A DNA stretch of 64,000 nucleotides from Paenibacillus lautus NBRC 15380 (GTDB lineage: Bacteria; Bacillota; Bacilli; Paenibacillales; Paenibacillaceae): NCBI RefSeq assembly GCF_004000945.1, contig NZ_BIMF01000001.1:62001-126000 (forward strand), read 5' to 3'. This document shows, piece by piece, positions 57,201 to 64,000 of the stretch (positions are counted from its first letter, which is position 1; each line of letters opens with the position of its first letter). The notes under the pieces were generated by a model that did no database searches, was not told where the DNA came from, and saw only the letters and a program-made list of their open reading frames with translations. Made by a program: the position numbers and the translations under genes.

Positions 57201-57955
57201 ACAGTACTTGGATCTGTTCTTCCAGTTGTACCATGAACGTCAGGAATTAAAGTTCTAAAATCTATTTCTATGTTAGAAGCTTTCAATTCATTCGATATTG
57301 CACCACTACGAATCCATGTGCCGTTTAGGGGGCTACTTGGTTCGAGTATCAAAAAGGCTTCTGTTCGATTGATCCTTGCTTCCAATTTGGGATCCGTACA
57401 CCCTGGATACTTAGGTAATTGACGTCCTTGTATAGTTTCTTTCTCCACATTAACATTACATCTCGGATCACTATTATCCATAATCAATCCAGTTGTACTT
57501 GAAGCCTTCCAAAGTTGTCCATAACCATTCCCAGCATCGTTCACAGACCATCTATCCCAATAATATACTCCTCCATAATTTGTATTCCCCTGAGATCTTA
57601 CGTTCAATTTTGTACCACTCAAGGTATCCTTTCCTGTCCAGGTTGTTGAGCCATGTGAAAAACCGTTAATTGATCTTATTGGCGCATTGGTGGCTTTATT
57701 AACCCATTCAAGTTTCTTAATTATCTTTCCTGGAGGTGCATTTACAGTAATTCTTTGCGTCTCTAATTCCTTTTTTGCTGAAAATTTATAACCACTATAA
57801 TCATAATCTTTAGAATCGACTACAAATTCATAGCTAATGTCCTGTGTGAGATCATTAGCAGCATTTACTGCTTGTCCAAGAGGAATATAGTTAGATAGCA
57901 AAAATATTAAACTGAAATTAATTAGTACAATATAGTACTTCGGGTTGTTCTTCAT
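54269..57955 (-). CDS. Giant secreted protein with BIG2-type Ig domain (DUF5704-like)
   Basis: 1228 residues. A hydrophobic signal peptide spans about 8-32. A ~300-residue N-terminal region of unknown fold follows. A BIG2-like Ig domain at about 335-412 contains LTWRSSDSSVMTINASGVV. Linkers rich in Gly/Pro (about 418-440) and Pro/Glu (about 525-550, PDDPGTPDEPMEEEVP) come next. The last ~600 residues form a region typical of DUF5704-type proteins in Paenibacillus/Bacillus. The part coding the first ~280 residues is visibly AT-richer than the rest. No wall-anchor motif; retention may rely on the SLH protein, which precedes it by 15 bp in one operon. Confidence 0.75.
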   Translation of the reverse strand: MKNNPKYYIVLINFSLIFLLSNYIPLGQAVNAANDLTQDISYEFVVDSKDYDYSGYKFSAKKELETQRITVNAPPGKIIKKLEWVNKATNAPIRSINGFSHGSTTWTGKDTLSGTKLNVRSQGNTNYGGVYYWDRWSVNDAGNGYGQLWKASSTTGLIMDNSDPRCNVNVEKETIQGRQLPKYPGCTDPKLEARINRTEAFLILEPSSPLNGTWIRSGAISNELKASNIEIDFRTLIPDVHGTTGRTDPSTVGGEVAKVENNNSDLDVIIINFSQTFNNDTYNRYWANPGAKQVWYFSKFFVDFDSYTYMYKDKLLRATFADGTSGLEITGATCVPPSGTIQLTAKLTKVDGSTYNLQRHDKLTWRSSDSSVMTINASGVVTAVATTGQATITAHFKDTAQALDETADTSIQVGTGSSCGNTGEGDPGGPGGPPNTCGIQIGAARKGTITSHTVMDPVATGVIKADNRDSEKFDVLDGIPTSESLYVNVFGLNYLYKNQWANMSGEITYTVPVKKTYILTWMIPGEPSSGPDDPGTPDEPMEEEVPVEEQVTITRPYSYWQIDNLEVYKLAKTTVNNYALPGGSVNLTPTGYTPPVLTSDHSANVDDHVEPAPCEEVDLGTETVSGGSSRPALPTTDFTSAVESAVGQNQVKNDRVLFNGSTVMNDSWAQGTAPTPGIIPPAATIQRDVLYGRNYLISNTLLNKANTTSTGTINYDLIPGNINGGSNLSFPVNAINTVTVHTPVVNYSSVTDDQAHNQKTTPNPNRSAFILDRPFTVRIPTSGQHRNIQGYGDRDYAKYVRSKQVYFPFDVYSSDRSTFYPKDTWITIPTDQLDTEFFLPVWVDEGDYQVYFRTIAENAPSDFTTQPSANLDLAHHVATDIEPVEVIGRVYDFHITDIADYNWETVFRKQKGSAAPSGASYWTGLRDIDGGARGNSLPYTLPIAPGKHPAQGYKNAAVKTGYHFKFDLKTKGNMFGVQDGISITPSFYFVHPDGSGRQPVDLYYHSGNRKFIRIGSPQDTEKRYVVLNERLRNVPQGELQDNASYLYNRGGAPAGMSAAAYLRQYLEKTSKNKTWIGRLDWMLLPSEIRTLIGPKSGLPASVDTERANAAVQRWYGEYSLPADVYVVKKGTDLAAYGRTNRLDEKSSVFLKKGYIVVNFNIETIREGNRAKPHLQYIHGPLMNQWQLEGYSRTYNDPYGKRFSLMDGDVIFYHADQSSKGDFRSQVPH

Positions 57956-57970
57956 TTGATCCTAATCTCC

Positions 57971-59170
57971 TTATCTGATTAGAATCGATCTAGAAAGAGT
58001 ATTTTGATAGACACGCGCGCCCGCTGTAATAGTCTCTACTATTACATTCAAATTCCCCCTCGTACTAAACCCCGTTTTGGGAATAACTAAACCATTCACC
58101 TGTCTCTTGGAATCTCTTGATTCAATAGGATAAGGCATATTCAGATTAGCACCATTCGGTTTACCATTATAACCCAAAATATTTAAACTTAACGTATCAA
58201 ATGGATACAATTTAGGCTTCTTATTCACTACATAATGAGATTTTAAAATGATAACGTAAGCCTGCAGATCATCTGTGAAAATATTTGATTTCGCTCCAAA
58301 AACCCAAACCAGCTTCTCTTTACTAGGAAGAAGCTTGCGATTTGGATCTTTCGGATCGTTCCAATCAATAGCTATTAGTTCATCTACTTGCGCTACAACA
58401 GACCCATCCGGTGCACCGAATTGCAGCTTCGAAAGCTTCCAAGAATCGATACCTACATTTTTGTTATTGTTATCCGGCCCATTAAAAATCTCCGGTGCCA
58501 CCGAGAAAATATTCGTTTTATGCCAATACACTTCAGCCGCAGCTACGGCATATTTATCAACGGGGAGCGCCTTGCCGCTTTTTACCTGAAGCAAACGCTC
58601 TATAACCGCAATGGCTTGAGCCCTTGTCGTAGTGCCCGTAGGAGATATTACGCCAGGCGCGGTCCCCGATATGATGCCATCCTTGGATGCAAGATACATC
58701 CACTGCTTGTCTTCCACATTCTTATATCCCAGCGCTTTTACCGCTAGCTTAGCCATCTCTTCACGCGTCATTCGTTCCGTTAAGTTACTGTTTCCGATAT
58801 CGCCAGCCTTATAGATTCCTGCCGATTCTGCGGCAGCCACGTATGGAGCATACCAGGAACCTGAACTTAAGGAAGCCACCTCAATATTCATGGCTGAAAC
58901 CGCCATTTTAATAAATTCCGCTCGGGTTACCTGTTTGTTGGGCAGGAATCTTTTATCCGGATAACCATCCACATAACCTCGTTGTATTGCATCTTGAATA
59001 GCTGCCTGGGCCCAGTGGCCTTGAATATCCGTAAAATGGCTCGTCTTCGTCTCACGAGACTCTACCATTTTGTCTGCGTTGCTCTCTTGCGCTGCCTCCA
59101 CCGTGTTCAGATAGAAGCTTCCGACAAACAGGGATAATGCCGTTAATACACTGATCGAGATCTTCTTCAT
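57971..59170 (-). CDS. SLH-domain surface protein
   Basis: 399 residues. Signal peptide to about residue 26 (cleaved near VEAAQE). Three S-layer homology modules at about 44-95, 100-155 and 160-210: HFTDIQGHWAQAAIQDAI, SGSWYAPYVAAAESAGIY and WMYLASKDGIISG, with GYPDKRFLPNKQVTRAEFIK. SLH triplets bind pyruvylated secondary wall polymers. The C-terminal ~190 residues are not assigned. ATG at 59170 has AGGAGG 6 nt upstream. The pair may be an SLH anchor plus a large partner. Confidence 0.85.
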   Translation of the reverse strand: MKKISISVLTALSLFVGSFYLNTVEAAQESNADKMVESRETKTSHFTDIQGHWAQAAIQDAIQRGYVDGYPDKRFLPNKQVTRAEFIKMAVSAMNIEVASLSSGSWYAPYVAAAESAGIYKAGDIGNSNLTERMTREEMAKLAVKALGYKNVEDKQWMYLASKDGIISGTAPGVISPTGTTTRAQAIAVIERLLQVKSGKALPVDKYAVAAAEVYWHKTNIFSVAPEIFNGPDNNNKNVGIDSWKLSKLQFGAPDGSVVAQVDELIAIDWNDPKDPNRKLLPSKEKLVWVFGAKSNIFTDDLQAYVIILKSHYVVNKKPKLYPFDTLSLNILGYNGKPNGANLNMPYPIESRDSKRQVNGLVIPKTGFSTRGNLNVIVETITAGARVYQNTLSRSILIR

Positions 59171-59494
59171 GAATATCCTCCTATACAAGTTGTGGAATAA
59201 ACCTATGCCCTTGCTCCATATCTCCTTCCTACGCCCTTGCTTAGGGACATCTACCGCCGTCTCTCACAATTACACATCCATTACATTTTTGGATGGATAA
59301 GAGAAATTATAGTTATATTATCATATAATCTTCTATTTTGGTATAATATCCCTATCCTAATTCTAATTTACTAGTACGTTCGCATCTCCACAGGAGAATG
59401 GTTATTTCCCTATAAACTGATAAAAACCTCGACGATAGTCACATGAATATGTGTACTTTCGTTCGAGGTTTAATTGTTACACGTAGTGGAACCG
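59171..59494. other. AT-rich region upstream of the SLH gene
   Basis: About 320 bp with the SLH-gene promoter and a ~170-nt untranslated leader. The leader contains TCCCTAAGCAAGGGC but matches no riboswitch I know. The terminator of the 59495 gene region is listed separately. Confidence 0.4.
59420..59472 (-). terminator. Terminator of the small HTH gene
   Basis: AAACCTCGA / TCGAGGTTT with further imperfect inner pairing; T-run on the minus strand. Confidence 0.75.
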
Positions 59495-59893
59495 TTATAA
59501 ACCGGTGGAGGATTCATCCCGGTCCCCGGCCTGAATTTCAGCTTTTTCCGCGCTTTGCTTATATACAGCAGCCAACACTTTCTCATAAGCGCTTTCAAAT
59601 TCATCGGGCAGCATCGGCTTAACTTTTTCCAATATGGTCAACAGTTTAAATAACGCCTGTACCTCCTCTTCCGTTAAACCAAGCGGGTACATTGCAAAAT
59701 GCCCGATAAATGTGTAACCGCGGCCTCGTCCTTGGTGAGTGATGGGAATATGCATGGCGCTGAGGGCATCCATATCCCGATAAATGGTTCTTTCGCTGGT
59801 TCCACAACGTTCGGCAAGCTCTCGAGCCAGTATACCTGGTCTTGCTTGTACAAGGGTAATGATTCTCATTAGTCGGATCAGTCGGTCTGTCAT
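59495..59893 (-). CDS. Small HTH transcriptional regulator (YafY/DeoR-type N-terminus)
   Basis: 132-residue DNA-binding protein. The HTH (residues 1-58) is of the HTH_11/YafY type: LIRLMRIITLVQARPGILAR, ELAERCGTSERTIYRDMDAL. A linker GRGRGYTFIG precedes a helical C-terminal part (LTEEEVQALFKLLTILEKV). The WYL ligand-binding domain usual in full YafY proteins is absent, so this is a short form. Monocistronic, with GGGAGA upstream of ATG 59893. Targets unknown. Confidence 0.75.
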   Translation of the reverse strand: MTDRLIRLMRIITLVQARPGILARELAERCGTSERTIYRDMDALSAMHIPITHQGRGRGYTFIGHFAMYPLGLTEEEVQALFKLLTILEKVKPMLPDEFESAYEKVLAAVYKQSAEKAEIQAGDRDESSTGL

Positions 59894-60007
59894 ATGGCAT
59901 TCTCCCTATCTTTCTAGTAAATTAGACATATTTTGTTTGACTGCTAAATAGTACATTCGACCCTGAAATCATTTTTCCTTTTTTATATACAGATTCTTGA
60001 TTCCTAG

Positions 60008-60739
60008 TTAATATTTAAGCCTAAAGTCCCTTTTCCTGTTCGCATTTTCAGAAGATAATTGCCGATATGTATCCAGATACAATCCAATTAGTTGATAAAG
60101 GGTCTCTGCCTCCTTCAAATAATCCCTGTCACGAAATCGTATTGCGTATAAAAGCATCTCATCTGCCTGTCTGCGAATCATTTCTTCCCCTCGAGCCAAC
60201 TTCCCCCGTTCCAGCTCTCTTCTTGCTTGCTCCAGAATGGAAGCATTCTGGTAGAACTTCAGCACCTTCTCAACGCGATAATCTGCCCTTCGGTATTTCA
60301 ATGCCGTATGATTGCTGAATTGAAGCGGTATCGTTCGGGACGGCTGCAAAACCACCTTCTGCTTCTGAACATCCATATATGTCCATAAAGCAGTAATAAT
60401 GGGATACACCCCCGATTGCCTAGCTCCGACACTCAGCTCAAGAACCAGCTGTTTGGATCTCCCTTCCGGCAAAGAGCCTAAAGACAACGAAATATTACGA
60501 TCATTCAATATCTCACCATGGCATCCATACATATGTTCTACTTGAACGCGTTCCCCTAATTGAAGATGTAGTTGGACATCTTCAGCCATGCGCTGATTAA
60601 AGCCATGAGACTGCGTTTTTTGCTTTGACGCACCAGCCCTCCACTCGATCAGCAGAAAGACTTGACTAGTCCCCCCAGCGAATACATGGCTGTGGCTCCA
60701 TGTAAAATCCGAAAACAAGCCAGACTGCAATACATCCAC
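60008..60739 (-). CDS. Uncharacterised protein resembling a VWA-protein with its VWA domain lost
   Basis: 243 residues. The N-terminal ~35 residues (SGLFSDFTWSHSHVFAGGTS, VFLLIEWRAG) and residues from ~55 on (QRMAEDVQLHLQLGERVQVE, SLPEGRSKQLVLELSVGARQ) look like the regions flanking a von Willebrand A domain in some firmicute proteins. The MIDAS motif DxSxS and the ~170-residue VWA core themselves are missing between residues 35 and 55. A C-terminal helical part is present (ARRELERGKLARGEEMIRRQ). This comparison is from memory of domain order, not from a search. Confidence 0.5.
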   Translation of the reverse strand: MDVLQSGLFSDFTWSHSHVFAGGTSQVFLLIEWRAGASKQKTQSHGFNQRMAEDVQLHLQLGERVQVEHMYGCHGEILNDRNISLSLGSLPEGRSKQLVLELSVGARQSGVYPIITALWTYMDVQKQKVVLQPSRTIPLQFSNHTALKYRRADYRVEKVLKFYQNASILEQARRELERGKLARGEEMIRRQADEMLLYAIRFRDRDYLKEAETLYQLIGLYLDTYRQLSSENANRKRDFRLKY

Positions 60740-60822
60740 CTCTTTCCTCTTCTTCTAATAATGTACCAATACAGATGGACATCTTACTGTCATGGAACAT
60801 ATGTTCCCATTATGAATTCGAC

Positions 60823-60859
60823 AAAAAAAGACCACAGCCCTATCAGCTGCGGTCTTTTA
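60823..60859 (-). terminator. Terminator of the zinc-ribbon membrane gene
   Basis: AAAAGACC.CAGC / GCTG.GGTCTTTT stem, with TTTTTT on the minus strand. Confidence 0.8.
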
Positions 60860-60924
60860 GTTATGCAGATTTTTGTCACATTTCGGACAAGGGAATCTTT
60901 TACTGCCTCAAATTTCCCTTATTC

Positions 60925-61660
60925 CTACAATAAAACGGTCTGTACAACGGCTAGAAATAGAACATAAATGCCTAAAGCAACCCCTAAAAACTTAATCCAT
61001 TGGCTTGATCCCATGCGGTACAATTCGATAACGGCTGCGCTGTTCGCTGCCAATCCGGTCATTAAAGCCAATACAAGGATGAGGAATGCCAGCTTTAACG
61101 ACATGAAACTGATCAATCCGCTTAAGATAAGCGCCGCTCCAAACGGCAGTTGGAAAGAGCCCATCTTCGCAATGAATTCCTTTATGTCAAGCTTCTGCTT
61201 CGTAACCATATTGCCCGTAAACCAGAAAGAACCTAATAAAATAACGGTTGAGAACAATCCCAGCAAAAGTGCCCGGCTCCCCATGCCGATATCGCTAAAC
61301 AAGCCCGACATCATGCCCAGCCCGGAATAGAACATCTGCTTGATCCCAAGACCAAACAACCAAAAACCGATGATGCTGGAAGCCATCCCGATGATGCCGT
61401 AGAGCATGCCTGTCTTGATCCCCTCGCATATTAAGGGCACTCATCGGATTTTTCAATAGATTCAGCAGCACCTGTCCATCGACTTGAACGGCGGATGAAG
61501 TTTTGGCATGCGGAGCACCGGCAGATGCGGAATCTGCACGCCCTTGTTCCGGCTCCGCCGCTGCAGCCGTGTATTTCATAGGATTCCCTGAGGTGTCGTT
61601 AACGCATTGATGTGCGACGCCGTCCGTTAATTCGTTACCGCAATGTATACAATAGGCCAT
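60925..61660 (-). pseudogene. Zinc-ribbon membrane protein, frameshifted near 61430
   Basis: From ATG 61660 (GGAGTG upstream) a zinc-ribbon segment (CIHCGNELTDGVAHQC) is followed by an Ala/Ser-rich linker and LLNLLKNPMSALNM. After that the frame runs into non-conserved, Arg/His-rich sequence, while the other frame opens with EGIKTGMLYGIIGMASSIIG and encodes five membrane helices to 60925. A shift of one base at about 61425-61435 would join them into one protein of about 245 residues. Decay or a sequencing error are both possible. Confidence 0.75.
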
Positions 61661-61846
61661 TTCTTCAAGCACTCCTTTTCTCAAATTATGATTTATGTAT
61701 ATTGGATCATCTTACAACCTAGTATTAAAGAAAATTGTATAAATTTGTAATGATATCTTCCCTAAACCGTCATATTCAGACGAATTCTCTGTTTTTTATC
61801 CAACGCCTATGCACAAAAGAATGAAGTTCCATTATGAATCAAACGC

Positions 61847-61876
61847 AAAAAAACCGGAGGCGTTCTCCGGGTTTTA
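61847..61876 (-). terminator. Terminator of the 52-residue gene
   Basis: AAAACCCGGAG / CTCCGGTTTT stem with TTTTTTT on the minus strand. Confidence 0.75.
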
Positions 61877-61905
61877 AAGGCTTTTGATTTCATACACAGG
61901 GTCTA

Positions 61906-62064
61906 TTAACCTATTTCTGCTGCCGAAACGGGTTTGGTATCCCCCATATGTCTTGATGTGCGTTGAATGGGAGCGTACGTTACTTTATCAATTAACAATC
62001 CGTTACCCACGGGCTTTCCATTCACTGTAATCATAATTTTCTTCACGTTGTTATCTTTCATCAT
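61906..62064 (-). CDS. Small stalk-like protein, 52 aa
   Basis: 52 residues from ATG 62064, AAGGAGA 8 nt upstream. Sequence includes KKIMITVNGKPVGNGLLIDK and VTYAPIQRTSR, resembling one strand-pair of the copper-amine-oxidase-N stalk domain (VNGK...LIDGVTYVPLR). No signal peptide; own terminator. Below the length often used for gene calling, so easily missed. Function unknown. Confidence 0.65.
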   Translation of the reverse strand: MMKDNNVKKIMITVNGKPVGNGLLIDKVTYAPIQRTSRHMGDTKPVSAAEIG

Positions 62065-62286
62065 GATCGAAATCTCCTTTTTATCTGCTAGTTCATTTTA
62101 TGTTCATTTCGTATGGGATGGCTTCTATGCGCTTGTTTGATTACATTACCCTCCACATGAGCAAGTTAAACAACTTAGCTTCTAATAGATTCACTTCCCA
62201 TGCGAATGTGGGTAATATATATTAATAGAAACCTGTCGAAATCTGATTCGTATTTACTATAAATAATCGAATGGTGGTGATCCCAC

Positions 62287-62739
62287 ATGCATAAGCCGAC
62301 AAAATCCAGACTCATCCAACTTTCTCTCATACTGCTGGTGGCGGGGATCGCGCTGCCGGCCGGTGGACGGACCGCCAGCGCCAATTACTTTAACAATTTG
62401 TACGATAATATCCAGCAGTTCTCCGAACTGCCCGATGAAATAAACCAGCTCAAGAGCAACTATAACCAAGCCCTGCAGGAGCTTGATAAAGCCAGAATCG
62501 CTTCCGAACGGCTGCAGCAGCAAAATCTGACCCTGGCGGAGCAGAACTCCAATCTCGCGGAGCAGAACCAGCAATTATCCCAAATGGTAAGCCAGCTTCA
62601 AGAGGCTGAAGCCACTCGAAAAAGTGGGGCGGAGCGTTTAAAGACCGTGGCGATCACCGCCGTGGCATTGGCTGCCGGATACTTTGTCATCATTCGCATC
62701 CTGCGATTCGGCATGCGCCGAACGAACCGTTCTAAATAG
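62287..62739 (+). CDS. Membrane-anchored coiled-coil protein
   Basis: 150 residues. Signal-like N-terminal helix (LIQLSLILLVAGIALPAGG, about 9-28), a ~75-residue coiled coil rich in Gln/Leu/Asn (LQQQNLTLAEQNSNLAEQNQ) and a C-terminal membrane helix (TVAITAVALAAGYFVIIRIL) with a basic end. Thus a periplasm-side (outer) coiled coil held by one or two helices. GGTGGTGA precedes ATG. 54 bp upstream of an AIM24-family gene, so the two are probably one unit. Confidence 0.75.
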   Translation: MHKPTKSRLIQLSLILLVAGIALPAGGRTASANYFNNLYDNIQQFSELPDEINQLKSNYNQALQELDKARIASERLQQQNLTLAEQNSNLAEQNQQLSQMVSQLQEAEATRKSGAERLKTVAITAVALAAGYFVIIRILRFGMRRTNRSK

Positions 62740-62793
62740 GACAAGCTTTTATCCAGATCCCTACCATTCAACCAGGCAAAAGGAGGCGCGGCC

Positions 62794-63498
62794 ATGATTA
62801 TCCGAATGGAAGATGCAGCGGGCAACGGAGCGGGACAAGCGGTTACGTTCTCCCTAACTGAGGGGGACACGGCCCATGTCCTTCATCCTGAGCAAATCGT
62901 TGCCTATCGGGGTCCCTCCTCCGGACGCAGCGACCGTCTCATGAACGTAAAGGGCATATACCGCAAGAAAAAATTGATTCGTGCCGATATTACAGGACCC
63001 AGCCAATTTACAGCTGCGCTCCCCCCAGGCTTCAACATGCATGAAATTCAGCTGGAAGGCGAACAGGACATGCTCTATGATTTTCGTCATGTTTTCTTTT
63101 ACACCCAGTTTGTTACGATGCAGACAAGAATACTGAAAATCAAAAATATGCTGGTCACGCGAGACGCCATTAAGATGAAGTTTTCCGGAAATGGCAGCAT
63201 CGGCATTCTGACCCAAGGTCCGGTATGCAAAGTCAAGCTGCATCCTACCGAGCCTTTGTATGTAGACGCCGGAAGCATCATCGCCTATCCCGAAGCGGCT
63301 AAGCTGGACCTGACCGTATATGGCAATCATCTCGCCAGCCAGCATATGAACTATCACTGGAAGCTGACCGGTGACGGTTATGTGTTGTTTCAAGCGGGAC
63401 GCCAGAATCAGCGGCTCGTGGACGAATTAAATGATGAAGGCATCATCAAGCGTTTTCTGCGGGAAGCAATTCCCTTTGGCGGAGTGTTTATCAAATAA
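62794..63498 (+). CDS. AIM24-family protein
   Basis: 234 residues of the AIM24/TIGR00266 β-sandwich family (double-stranded β-helix-like repeat). AYRGPSSGR near the N-terminus, GSIGILTQGPVCKVKLHP, LYVDAGSIIAYPEAAKLDL are typical of the family. Eukaryotic AIM24 is mitochondrial and supports MICOS; bacterial function is unknown. GGAGG 7 nt before ATG. It follows the coiled-coil membrane protein, which may be its partner. Confidence 0.85.
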   Translation: MIIRMEDAAGNGAGQAVTFSLTEGDTAHVLHPEQIVAYRGPSSGRSDRLMNVKGIYRKKKLIRADITGPSQFTAALPPGFNMHEIQLEGEQDMLYDFRHVFFYTQFVTMQTRILKIKNMLVTRDAIKMKFSGNGSIGILTQGPVCKVKLHPTEPLYVDAGSIIAYPEAAKLDLTVYGNHLASQHMNYHWKLTGDGYVLFQAGRQNQRLVDELNDEGIIKRFLREAIPFGGVFIK

Positions 63499-63515
63499 TC
63501 GAGCCGTGTTATAAT
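63487..63515 (+). promoter_or_regulatory. Candidate promoter of queC
   Basis: TATAAT at 63510-63515 with a weak -35 TTTATC at 63487-63492 and a 17-nt spacer, about 95 bp upstream of the preQ1 riboswitch. Confidence 0.5.
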
Positions 63516-63610
63516 GGAGGGCATAATCAGACTGCATGCTGGATCTTAACACCCAACATGAGGTCACAAGGACAACAGAAGACAATCCATGCGCCTATCG
63601 CGGTGTATGG

Positions 63611-63644
63611 GAGAGGTTCGTGAACTCCCTCTATAAAAAACTAT
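63611..63644 (+). promoter_or_regulatory. preQ1-I riboswitch
   Basis: AGAGG-TTCGTGAACT-CCCTCT followed by ATAAAAAACTA, matching the minimal class I preQ1 aptamer (P1 AGAGG/CCTCT, A-rich tail pairing with the loop). preQ1 binding should favour the downstream terminator. Confidence 0.93.
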
Positions 63645-63649
63645 CGTGT

Positions 63650-63690
63650 CTTATTCGGTGCTACACCCTAAGAATAAGGCTTGTTTTTTT
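63650..63690 (+). terminator. Terminator (expression platform) of the preQ1 riboswitch
   Basis: CTTATTC / GAATAAG with T-rich tail at 63681-63690, immediately after the aptamer. Confidence 0.75.
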
Positions 63691-63777
63691 ACGGATTCAG
63701 TTCAATGAACTTCTCTTTCTTCTACAGGTTCAGCCCTTACGGCTGCTCTTAAATTATGAAGGATGAGAGGTTTTTTT

Positions 63778-64000
63778 ATGCTTAAAAATGAAAAAGCGGT
63801 CGTTGTTTTCAGCGGTGGTCAAGACAGCACCACCTGTCTGTTCTGGGCGAAGGAACGCTTCGCCGAAGTCGAAACCGTCACCTTCGATTATGGCCAACGC
63901 CATAAGCTTGAAATAGAATGCGCGGCACAGATCGCCAAGGAACAAGGCGTGAAGCAAACGGTGCTCGATATGAGCCTGCTTAATCAGCTGGCGCCGAATG
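63778..64000 (+). CDS. queC: 7-cyano-7-deazaguanine synthase QueC, 3'-truncated by window edge
   Basis: ATP-dependent enzyme converting 7-carboxy-7-deazaguanine to preQ0 in queuosine biosynthesis. Only the first 74 codons are inside the window. The PP-loop is [17 protein letters not shown], followed by [17 protein letters not shown], both diagnostic for QueC. SD GAGAGG 7 nt before ATG. Regulated by the preQ1-I riboswitch upstream; queD and queE probably follow outside the window. Confidence 0.95.
   Translation, partial: MLKNEKAVVVFSGGQDSTTCLFWAKERFAEVETVTFDYGQRHKLEIECAAQIAKEQGVKQTVLDMSLLNQLAPN

Noticed and set aside
59171..59300. Riboswitch in the SLH-gene leader
   Set aside because: The leader has GC-rich blocks but no match to c-di-GMP, c-di-AMP or other aptamer cores that I can recognise.

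Overview
The window reads as chromosomal DNA of an endospore-forming Firmicute, most likely Paenibacillus or a close relative. The basis is AGGAGG-type ribosome-binding sites with many TTG/GTG starts, a T-box leader on proS, a preQ1 riboswitch on queC, a gerM-rph-rdgB cluster, GerE, a YhcN-type sporulation lipoprotein, CgeB-, CotSA- and YheC/D-like spore-coat genes, S-layer-homology and stalk-domain proteins, and YesM/YesN-type two-component control. I saw no transposase, prophage or CRISPR array.

Layout. 1-12.5 kb: the 3' part of an arginyl-tRNA synthetase, a tRNA-Arg(UCU), a stalk-domain repeat protein, a SigZ-like sigma factor, a frameshifted aldo/keto reductase, an asparagine synthetase, then rdgB-rph-gerM and pgpA. 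12.8-17.6 kb: a glycogen operon glgC-glgD-glgP without glgA or glgB. 18-25.7 kb: an MBL-fold hydrolase, proS behind a T-box leader, a flavoprotein-ArsR operon with a visible operator, and feoA with a split feoB. 25.9-31.8 kb: a carbohydrate ABC transporter with its sensor kinase and response regulator. 32.5-35.8 kb: gerE and a GlcNAc catabolic operon (MurR/RpiR regulator, nagB, nagA). 35.9-54 kb: the accessory core, described below. 54.3-59.2 kb: a 1228-residue secreted Ig-like protein downstream of an SLH-domain protein. 59.5-64 kb: a small HTH regulator, a possible VWA-protein remnant, a frameshifted zinc-ribbon membrane protein, a 52-residue stalk-like protein, a coiled-coil/AIM24 pair, and the start of queC.

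The most interesting region is 37-54 kb on the minus strand. It looks like a spore-surface glycan assembly locus. It has two GT4 and three recognisable GT2 glycosyltransferases, a GT2-like protein without an obvious DxD, two CgeB-like glycosyltransferases, a short SpsI-like nucleotidyltransferase, and a three-enzyme UDP-6-deoxy-L-hexosamine pathway (4,6-dehydratase/5-epimerase, reductase, 2-epimerase). It also holds several small proteins I cannot name. Unrelated proteins in this locus share two kinds of extension. One is an Arg/Lys-rich head or tail. The other is a strict four-residue repeat, (G/A)(Y/F)xx, found strongly in four proteins and weakly in a fifth. I propose these act as common docking or co-assembly tags that build a glycosylation machine on the forespore surface. 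This is inference from sequence; I cannot check novelty without searches.

Two genes (aldo/keto reductase and zinc-ribbon membrane protein) carry frameshifts that may be real decay or assembly errors. Starts were chosen from visible Shine-Dalgarno (SD) spacing.
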